Source: Actinomadura nitritigenes (GTDB lineage Bacteria > Actinomycetota > Actinomycetes > Streptosporangiales > Streptosporangiaceae). Taken from it: a DNA stretch of 64,000 bases. How positions within the stretch are numbered: position 1 is the stretch's first letter; each line of letters opens with the position of its first letter. Made by a program: the position numbers and the translations under genes. Below the pieces are notes generated by a model. The model was not told where the DNA came from. It did not search any database and was given only the letters and a program-made list of their open reading frames with translations. The stretch covers positions 186,001 through 250,000 of the forward strand of contig NZ_JAGEOK010000011.1 in assembly GCF_017573545.1 (NCBI RefSeq), read 5' to 3'. Below are positions 58,451 to 64,000 of this stretch, piece after piece.

Positions 58451-59418
58451 GCAGCTACACCGATCTCGAGGCGCAGGAGGTCGACCCGACGGCGGGCACC
58501 GGCCCGGCCCGGGTGCAGGGCCGCACCCCGTTCCAGCTGGCGTGGGCGCGGTTCCGGCGCGACAAGCTCGCGGTCGCGTCCATCGTCGTGCTGGCGCTGA
58601 TCGCGATCTACGCGATCCTCGCGCCGGTGTGGGCGCACCTGACCGGCCACCCCTACGACGCGACGTTCCCGAAGACGGGCCTGGACGTGAGCGGGCAGCC
58701 GCGCGGCCCGTCCGGCACGTTCTGGCTCGGCGCCGATCAGCTCGGCCGGGACGTGCTGGTCCGTGCCGCCTACGGGGCGCGGATCTCGCTGGTGGTGGGG
58801 ATCCTGTCCGCGGTGCTCGCGTCGATCGTCGGGACGCTGGTCGGCGTCCTCGCCGGGTTCGTCGGCGGGGCGATGGACACGCTGCTGGCCCGGCTGATGG
58901 ACATGACCCTCGCGCTGCCGTACCTGCTGGTGGCGATCATGCTGGCGACCACGTTCCAGATCTCCTCGGTCGGCGCCAGCCTGACCCTGACGATCCTGGT
59001 GATCGCGTTCTTCTCGTTCGCCGCGTTCGGCCGGATCATCCGCGGCCAGGTGCTGTCGCTGAAGCAGAAGGAGTTCGTGGAGGCGGCCCGCTCGCTCGGC
59101 TCCTCCAACGCGCGGATCATGTTCGTGGACATCCTGCCGAACCTGGTCGCGCAGGTCACCGTGCTGACCTCGCTGCTGATCCCGACGTCGATCGTGTTCG
59201 AGGCGACGCTGTCGTTCCTCGGCGTCGGGGTGCGGCTGCCGATGCCGTCGTGGGGGTCGATGCTCGGCGAGGGCAGCGACGTGTTCCAGACCGCGTGGTG
59301 GCTGCTGGCGGTGCCCGGCGTCCTGCTGCTGCTGACCACCCTGTCGTTCAACCTGCTCGGCGACGGGATCCGGGACGCCCTCGACCCGCGCGGCGACCGG
59401 GCCACCGGAGGGGAGTGA
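58447..59418 (+). CDS. Peptide ABC transporter permease (DppC/OppC-like)
   Basis: 323 residues. An N-terminal OppC-type helix (LAVASIVVLALIAIYAILAP) and the permease core of five helices; the EAA loop reads VEAARSLGSSNARIMFVDILPNL (conserved EAA..G...I). GTFWLGADQLGRDVL is a typical OppC N-terminal block. Overlaps both neighbours by 4 bases. Confidence 0.93.
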   Translation: MSSYTDLEAQEVDPTAGTGPARVQGRTPFQLAWARFRRDKLAVASIVVLALIAIYAILAPVWAHLTGHPYDATFPKTGLDVSGQPRGPSGTFWLGADQLGRDVLVRAAYGARISLVVGILSAVLASIVGTLVGVLAGFVGGAMDTLLARLMDMTLALPYLLVAIMLATTFQISSVGASLTLTILVIAFFSFAAFGRIIRGQVLSLKQKEFVEAARSLGSSNARIMFVDILPNLVAQVTVLTSLLIPTSIVFEATLSFLGVGVRLPMPSWGSMLGEGSDVFQTAWWLLAVPGVLLLLTTLSFNLLGDGIRDALDPRGDRATGGE

Positions 59419-60368
59419 GCGCCGTGATCCGCTTCGTCATCCGCCGCCTGCTGTACGCGGTCATCGTGCTGTGGCTGGTGTCCACGCTGGTGTTCGTGTT
59501 CCTGCACGTCTCGCCCGTCCCCGTGGAGCGGGTCATCGGCGGGCCGCGCGCCACCACCGACACCCTCGAGCAGATCCGCCGCAACCTGGGCCTGGACCAG
59601 CCGGTCATCGTGCAGTACGGCCAGTTCCTCGGCCGGCTGCTGCACGCGAACCTCGGCGACTCCTACATCAACGGGGAGCCGGTGACGACGCTGATCGGGG
59701 ACCGGCTGCCGACCACGCTGTGGCTGGTGCTCGGCGCCGGCGTCATCTGGTTCGTCGGCGGCGTCGTCACCGGGGTGCTGTCGGCGACCCGGGCGCGCAG
59801 CCTGGGGGACCGGGCGGCGACGGTGTTCGTGCTGATCGGGCTGTCGACGCCGCCGTTCGTGATGGCGCTCGTGCTGCTGTACCTGTTCGCGACGAAGCTG
59901 AGCGAGGCGGGCATCTACTTCTTCGAGGCGGGCCCGCCGCTGCAGGAGCACTTCTTCCGCCGGATGATCCTGCCGTGGATCGCGCTGGCGTTCCTGATGG
60001 TCGCGGCGTACACGCGGCTGACGCGCGGCGCGATGCTGGACGTGCTGGGGGAGGACTACGTCCGGACGGCCCGCGCGAAGGGCCTGTCGCGGCGCCGCGT
60101 CGTCTACCGGCACGGGCTGCGGGCGGCGCTGACGCCGGTGGTCACGCAGTTCGGCATCGACCTCGGCGCGCTGATCGGCTCCACGATCGTCACCGAGAAG
60201 GTGTTCGGGCTCCAGGGGGTGGGGCAGCTGGTGTACCAGTCGATCGCGCTCGGCGACACCCCGGTGATCATCGGGGTGACGCTGATGGTGACGTTCTTCG
60301 TGATCGTGGCGAACCTGCTGGTCGACATCGGTTACTCGTTCCTGGATCCGCGGGTCCGGCTGTCCTGA
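59415..60368 (+). CDS. Peptide ABC transporter permease (DppB/OppB-like)
   Basis: 317 residues. First helix FVIRRLLYAVIVLWLVSTLVF, the NLGLDQPVIVQYGQFL extracellular loop, the EAA-type loop YVRTARAKGLSRRRVVYRHGLR, and GLQGVGQLVYQSIALGDTPVI near the end are typical of DppB. The GTG at 59415 overlaps the previous stop (GTGA). It is the last gene of the transporter, and the permease order C then B is reversed relative to E. coli dppABCDF. A hairpin follows. Confidence 0.93.
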   Translation: MSAVIRFVIRRLLYAVIVLWLVSTLVFVFLHVSPVPVERVIGGPRATTDTLEQIRRNLGLDQPVIVQYGQFLGRLLHANLGDSYINGEPVTTLIGDRLPTTLWLVLGAGVIWFVGGVVTGVLSATRARSLGDRAATVFVLIGLSTPPFVMALVLLYLFATKLSEAGIYFFEAGPPLQEHFFRRMILPWIALAFLMVAAYTRLTRGAMLDVLGEDYVRTARAKGLSRRRVVYRHGLRAALTPVVTQFGIDLGALIGSTIVTEKVFGLQGVGQLVYQSIALGDTPVIIGVTLMVTFFVIVANLLVDIGYSFLDPRVRLS

Positions 60369-60372
60369 CGGC

Positions 60373-60404
60373 GGTCCGGGGGCCCGGTGCGCACCGTCCG
60401 GACC
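60373..60404 (+). terminator. Hairpin after the peptide-transporter operon
   Basis: A 7-bp stem GGTCCGG (60373-60379) and CCGGACC (60398-60404), with a nested palindrome CGGTGCGCACCG in the loop. It starts 5 bases past the dppB-like stop. Confidence 0.5.
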
Positions 60405-60471
60405 AGGTCACGATGCGGACACTCGGGACGGTCAACGCGATCTCGGAGTAATACGGCGAGGTGCGCATGGA

Positions 60472-60483
60472 TAAGCTTTCCGT
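60472..60483 (+). promoter_or_regulatory. Leaderless -10 element of mshC
   Basis: TAAGCT (60472-60477) is followed by 6 bases and the mshC ATG at 60484, with no ribosome-binding site. The -35 zone (TAATAC at about 60449) is weak. So mshC has its own promoter and need not be read from the ABC operon. Confidence 0.55.
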
Positions 60484-61713
60484 ATGCGATCGTGGCCCGC
60501 TTCCGACGTCCCCAGCCTCACCGACGCGGGACTGCCCGCCGCGGCGCGGCGGCTCAGTTTGTACGACACCGGGACGGGCGCGGTGCGGCCCACGGAGCCC
60601 GGCGAGACCGCGCGGATGTACGTCTGCGGCATCACCCCCTACGACGCGACGCACCTCGGGCACGCCAACACCTACCTGACCTTCGATCTCGTCAACCGGG
60701 TGTGGCGCGACCTCGGACACACGGTCCACTACGTGCAGAACGTCACCGACGTCGACGATCCCCTTCTGGAACGTGCCCAGCAGACGGGGGAGGACTGGCG
60801 GGAGCTCGCCGAACGGGAGATCCAGCTGTTCCGCGACGACATGACGGCGCTGCGGATCCTGCCGCCGGAGCGCTACGTCGGCGCGGTCGAGGCGATCCCG
60901 CTGATCGTCGAGATGATCGAGAAGCTGCGCGGCCGGGACGCCACCTACGAGGTCGACGGCGACGTCTACTTCCCGATCGCCGCGGATCCCGCGTTCGGGC
61001 AGGTCAGCGGGATGACGCGGGAGGAGATGGCGCCGCTGTTCGCCGAGCGCGGCGGCGACCCGGACCGGCCCGGCAAGCGCGACCCGCTGGACGCGCTGGT
61101 GTGGATGGCGAAGCGGCCCGGGGAGCCCGGCTGGGACTCCCCGTTCGGGGAGGGCCGCCCCGGCTGGCACGTGGAGTGCTCGGCGATCTCCGTCGAGTAC
61201 CTCGGCATGGGCTTCGACGTGGAGGGCGGCGGGTCGGACCTGGCGTTCCCGCACCACGAGATGGGCGCCTCGCACGCGCAGGTCGCGACGGGGGAGGCCC
61301 CGCACGCCCGCGCCTACGTGCACGCCGGCATGGTCGGGCTGCACGGCGAGAAGATGTCGAAGTCGCGCGGGAACCTGGTGTTCGTGTCGAAGCTCCGCGA
61401 GGCGGGCGTCGACCCGATGGCGGTGCGGCTGGCGCTGATGGCCCACCACTACCGGTCCGACTGGGAGTGGACGGACGCGGGGCTGCGCGCCGCGGAAGTC
61501 CGCCTGGGGCGGTGGCGCGCCGCCGTCGCGCGCCCGTCCGGGCCGCCCGCGGGGCCCGTCGCGGACACGGTCCGCGCGCGCCTCGCCGACGACCTGGACG
61601 CCCCCGCGGCGCTCGCCGCGATCGACGCGTGGGCCGCCGCCGATGGTGCCGACGCGTCCTCGCCCGCGCAGGTGCGGGCGCTCGCCGACGCCTTGCTCGG
61701 CGTCGCCCTCTGA
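60484..61713 (+). CDS. mshC: MshC, cysteine--1D-myo-inosityl 2-amino-2-deoxy-alpha-D-glucopyranoside ligase
   Basis: 409 residues. MshC joins cysteine to GlcN-Ins with ATP in mycothiol synthesis. It resembles a cysteinyl-tRNA synthetase: CGITPYDATHLGHA (about 48-61, zinc Cys and HIGH-like motif), further zinc ligands in WHVECS and HHEMG, and KMSKSRGN (about 292-299). The length and the THLGHA variant separate it from CysS. ATG at 60484 has a leaderless promoter. In related genomes mshC closely follows the SCO1664 gene; here about 7.5 kb intervenes. Confidence 0.95.
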   Translation: MRSWPASDVPSLTDAGLPAAARRLSLYDTGTGAVRPTEPGETARMYVCGITPYDATHLGHANTYLTFDLVNRVWRDLGHTVHYVQNVTDVDDPLLERAQQTGEDWRELAEREIQLFRDDMTALRILPPERYVGAVEAIPLIVEMIEKLRGRDATYEVDGDVYFPIAADPAFGQVSGMTREEMAPLFAERGGDPDRPGKRDPLDALVWMAKRPGEPGWDSPFGEGRPGWHVECSAISVEYLGMGFDVEGGGSDLAFPHHEMGASHAQVATGEAPHARAYVHAGMVGLHGEKMSKSRGNLVFVSKLREAGVDPMAVRLALMAHHYRSDWEWTDAGLRAAEVRLGRWRAAVARPSGPPAGPVADTVRARLADDLDAPAALAAIDAWAAADGADASSPAQVRALADALLGVAL

Positions 61714-61743
61714 CCGTCCCGTGCGCCGCTCCCGCGAGGAGCG

Positions 61744-62277
61744 TCACAGCAGGCCGGCGAGCTTGTAGAGGACGAGGGACCCGGCCACCGCGACGTTGAG
61801 GCTGCTGCCGTCGCCGACCATCGGGATCTCGACGGCCTCGTCCAGCAGGTCGACGGCCTCGGCGGGGATGCCGTGCTGCTCGTGGCCGAGGACGGCGACG
61901 GTCCGGGTCCGCGCGGCGGGCAGGTCGGCGAGCCGCACCGCCTCGTCGGCGAGCTCGACGCCGACCACCCGGGTGCCGGCGCCGCGGGCGCGGTCCAGCC
62001 AGCCGAGCGGGTCGTTCACCCAGTGCACGCACGCCGGGCGGCGCAGCGTGTTGCCGCGCTCCAGCGCGGCGGGCACCCACGGGAAGCGCGGCACGGCCAG
62101 GCAGGCGCCGACGGCGTCGCAGGTCCGCAGCAGGGTCCCGAGGTTCGCGCCGTGCAGCGGCCACAGCGGCGCGGCGATCAGGTGGTCCCAGCAGGAATGG
62201 CGCCGGCCCCGGCGCTGCCGCCGCAGCTCGCGGGGGGTCCGCACGCGGATCGCGGGCGGCCGGGCGGAGCGGGTCAC
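61744..62277 (-). CDS. TrmH/SpoU-family RNA methyltransferase
   Basis: 177 residues, short for the family (usually 150-250). SPOUT motifs: LGTLLRTCDAVG (motif 1), VLGHEQHGIP (motif 2) and IPMVGDGSSLNVAVAGSLVLYKL (motif 3, SAM knot). It should 2'-O-methylate a tRNA or rRNA ribose; the target is unknown. GGAGGCG precedes the GTG at 62277. Convergent with mshC, 30 bases apart. Confidence 0.88.
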   Translation of the reverse strand: MTRSARPPAIRVRTPRELRRQRRGRRHSCWDHLIAAPLWPLHGANLGTLLRTCDAVGACLAVPRFPWVPAALERGNTLRRPACVHWVNDPLGWLDRARGAGTRVVGVELADEAVRLADLPAARTRTVAVLGHEQHGIPAEAVDLLDEAVEIPMVGDGSSLNVAVAGSLVLYKLAGLL

Positions 62278-62364
62278 CGCCTCCGGGGGGCGCCGCCCCT
62301 CACATCGCTGATGCTCATGGTGGACGCACTTGTCGGCGTGCGCGGGCCATCACCGGCGGGTCGC

Positions 62365-62400
62365 TTACCCCTCGGAGTGTAGCCGGGTAGAGTCCGCCGC
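62365..62400 (+). promoter_or_regulatory. Leaderless promoter of the 31-codon ORF
   Basis: -35 TTACCC (62365-62370), exactly 17 bases, -10 TAGAGT (62388-62393), then 7 bases to the ATG at 62401. There is no Shine-Dalgarno. The promoter makes the short ORF more credible. Confidence 0.6.
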
Positions 62401-62496
62401 ATGCGCATGGAACTGGTCATGCTGATGCTGCCCGGCGTCCTCGTCGCACTGATCGTGTTCGCGTCGGTCAAGCGCCCGGACGAGCCGGGGGAGTGA
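62401..62496 (+). CDS. 31-residue single-helix membrane microprotein
   Basis: MRMELVMLMLPGVLVALIVFASVKRPDEPGE: one hydrophobic helix (about 5-22) and a short charged tail. It has its own leaderless promoter and ends at TGA, 15 bases before the PAC2 gene's end on the other strand. I do not recognise a family. Low hydrophilic content and the helix suggest it sits in the membrane, perhaps with a partner protein. Confidence 0.55.
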   Translation: MRMELVMLMLPGVLVALIVFASVKRPDEPGE

Positions 62497-62511
62497 CCGG
62501 CCGGCCGCCGG

Positions 62512-63354
62512 TCAGCCGGGATCCCGGCGCCGCAGGTACCGCTCGAACTCACGGGCGATCGCGTCGCCGCTCGCCTCGGGCAGCTCGGTGGCGTCCTTCT
62601 GCTCCTCCAGCGTCCGCACGTACTCGGCGACCTCGGAGTCCTCCTCGGCGAGCTCGTTGACGCCGTTCTCCCAGGCCCGCGCCTCCTCGGGCAGCTCGCC
62701 CAGCGGGACGGTGACGTCCAGCAGGTCCTCGACGCGGCGCAGCAACGCCAGCGTCGCCTTCGGCGACGGCGGCTGCGCGACGTAGTGCGGGACGGCCGCC
62801 CACAGCGACACGGTGTCCAGGTCGGCCTTGGCGCAGGCGTCCTGCAGCACCCCGAGGATCCCGGTGGGGCCCTGGTAGCGGGCGGGCTCGAGGTGCAGGG
62901 TGCTGACGAGCCCGGCCTCGGACGCGGCGCCGGTGACCGGGACGGGGCGGGTGTGCGGCGCGTCGGCGAGCAGCGCGCCGAGCAGCACCACGTTGCGCAC
63001 GTCCAGCTCCAGCATCAGCCCGACCAGCTCGCGGCAGAACGACCGCCACCGCATGTTCGGCTCGATGCCGTGGATCAGCACGACGTCCTTGCCGTTGGGG
63101 AGCCGCGCCCACGACACGCGGGTGGTGGGCCAGGTGATGTCGCGGGTCTCCCCGTCGACCATCTCGACGATCGGGCGGGTGACCTGGAAGTCGTAGTAGT
63201 CGTCGGGGTCGAGCTCGGCGATCGGAACCGCGTCCCAGCTGGACTCCAGGTGCTGGATGACCCCGCTGGCGGCCTCCCCGGCGTCGTTCCATCCCTCAAA
63301 GGCGGCCACGAGCACCGGTTCGACGAGCTCCGGCACGCTCTCCAGCTCGATCAC
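62512..63354 (-). CDS. PAC2-family protein (proteasome-assembly-chaperone-like)
   Basis: 280 residues from the GTG at 63354, which has AAGGAGG 8 bases upstream. Family blocks: PVLVAAFEGWNDAGEAASG (about 13-31), LIHGIEPNMRWRSFCRELV, LLGALLADAPHTRPVPVTG, and YQGPTGILGVLQDAC. Archaeal and eukaryotic relatives assist proteasome assembly; the actinobacterial role is not settled. No proteasome or pup genes are in the window. Confidence 0.88.
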   Translation of the reverse strand: MIELESVPELVEPVLVAAFEGWNDAGEAASGVIQHLESSWDAVPIAELDPDDYYDFQVTRPIVEMVDGETRDITWPTTRVSWARLPNGKDVVLIHGIEPNMRWRSFCRELVGLMLELDVRNVVLLGALLADAPHTRPVPVTGAASEAGLVSTLHLEPARYQGPTGILGVLQDACAKADLDTVSLWAAVPHYVAQPPSPKATLALLRRVEDLLDVTVPLGELPEEARAWENGVNELAEEDSEVAEYVRTLEEQKDATELPEASGDAIAREFERYLRRRDPG

Positions 63355-63533
63355 GCGCTGCCTCCTTCCGACGCCTGGGTACAGCGTCACCGGCGGGGGT
63401 CTCATTCCCGGGGTCGGGGGCCCCGCTCATGATCGGTGGCTGTCAGCCTACGTCCTGACAGTCACCTACCCCACCGTTCCGCCGCCAGACCCCCGCGCTG
63501 TACGCCCGCGGCGGAACGGAGGTCACGATCGGA

Positions 63534-63992
63534 TCACTTGCCGTCCGTGGTGTGCACGATCAGCACGTCGCAGGGGGACCGGTGCGACAGGTTCGCCGGG
63601 ACGGAGCCGAGGATGCGGCCGGCGAGGCTGTTGAGGCCCCGGTTGCCGATCACCACGAGGTCGGCGCCGCGCTCCTTGGCGAGGCGGCTGATGACGTCGA
63701 CGGCGTCGCCCTCGACGGACTCCTGCTGGATGTCCCGGGCGCCCGCCGCCACGGCCCGCTCGCGCGCCGCGCGCAGCGCGTCGTCGGCGGGGGTGGAGCC
63801 CTGCACCTTGTAGGCCAGGTCGCCGAGCCGGTCGGCGGCGCTGGCGCGCTCGCGCTCGGGCATCGGGCTGTAGGCGGAGGCGAGCAGCAGGGTGGCGCCG
63901 GTCGCGGCGGCCAGCTGCGCGGCCCGGTCGACCGCGCGGAACGAGGAGTCCGAGCCGTCGGTGCCGACGAGGATCATGCGGTACGCGCTCAT
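63534..63992 (-). CDS. Universal stress protein (UspA family)
   Basis: 152 residues, one USP domain. N-terminal ILVGTDGSDSSFRAVDRAAQLA (about 8-29) and the C-terminal ATP-binding loop GNRGLNSLAGRILGSVPANLSHRSPCDVLIVH (family G-2x-G-9x-G-S/T pattern, here G..G....G.ILGSV) suggest an ATP-binding type. Stop at 63534; the ATG at 63992 lies 9 bases from the window end, so its promoter is outside. Confidence 0.9.
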   Translation of the reverse strand: MSAYRMILVGTDGSDSSFRAVDRAAQLAAATGATLLLASAYSPMPERERASAADRLGDLAYKVQGSTPADDALRAARERAVAAGARDIQQESVEGDAVDVISRLAKERGADLVVIGNRGLNSLAGRILGSVPANLSHRSPCDVLIVHTTDGK

Positions 63993-64000
63993 GCCGTTCC

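Overview
The window is about 64 kb of very GC-rich, densely packed chromosome with many GTG starts. The gene content points to an actinomycete: mycothiol ligase mshC, the histidine phosphatase / DUF3090 / SCO1664 set, two DUF3099 proteins, DUF4333 lipoproteins, a FabG-InhA pair, a fused IcmF mutase and a 6C-like small RNA. An Actinomadura-like member of the Streptosporangiales is my best guess. That is inference from gene content, not from a marker-gene comparison. I see no prophage, insertion sequence or CRISPR array; this reads as core and lineage-specific chromosome.

Layout. 1-6.3 kb: an EphD-like hydrolase/dehydrogenase fusion cut by the window edge, an M24 peptidase, a diiron-type hydrolase, fdhD, two duplicated DUF4333 lipoproteins, a TRIC-type channel and a DUF3099 protein. 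6.5-18.8 kb: a dispersed selenocysteine set (tRNA-Sec, selD, selB) mixed with two acyl-CoA synthetases, a MarR/MFS efflux pair, RtcB RNA ligase and an unrecognised rtcB-linked gene. 18.8-27.7 kb: a lipase, molybdenum-cofactor genes (moaA, mobA, DUF6457), a second MFS exporter, the first kynurenine-pathway enzymes (tdo, kmo), a frameshifted iron alcohol dehydrogenase and a MarR regulator. 27.7-34.4 kb: icmF, a cytoplasmic BtuF-like protein, and a TetR / SDR / acyl-CoA dehydrogenase block. 34.5-39.1 kb: a secreted VWA protein next to a transmembrane pseudokinase, a three-hairpin C-rich small RNA, DUF3099 and dodecin. 39.2-49.7 kb: tldD/tldE, fabG-inhA, a Thr-Pro-rich surface protein, a RecD2-like pseudo-helicase, an aldo/keto reductase and uppP. 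49.8-64 kb: corA, the histidine phosphatase / DUF3090 / SCO1664 operon, a TANGO2-like protein, a five-gene peptide ABC transporter, mshC, a SpoU-type methyltransferase, a 31-codon leaderless ORF, a PAC2 protein and a universal stress protein.

How the parts may work together. FdhD, MoaA and MobA plus tRNA-Sec, SelD and SelB are the accessory set expected for a selenocysteine- and molybdenum-containing formate dehydrogenase encoded elsewhere. The selenocysteine side looks eroded. No selA is present, SelB lacks switch I and its G3 histidine, and its winged-helix region is split by a roughly 165-residue low-complexity linker. The tRNA has an extra base in its D-stem. SelD looks intact. This is the most unusual signal in the window. 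A second theme is enzyme families kept as likely catalytically dead proteins: the pseudokinase and the RecD2-like protein. A third is a set of well-formed leaderless promoters (M24 peptidase, selD, two MarR genes, mshC, the phosphatase and the 31-codon ORF).
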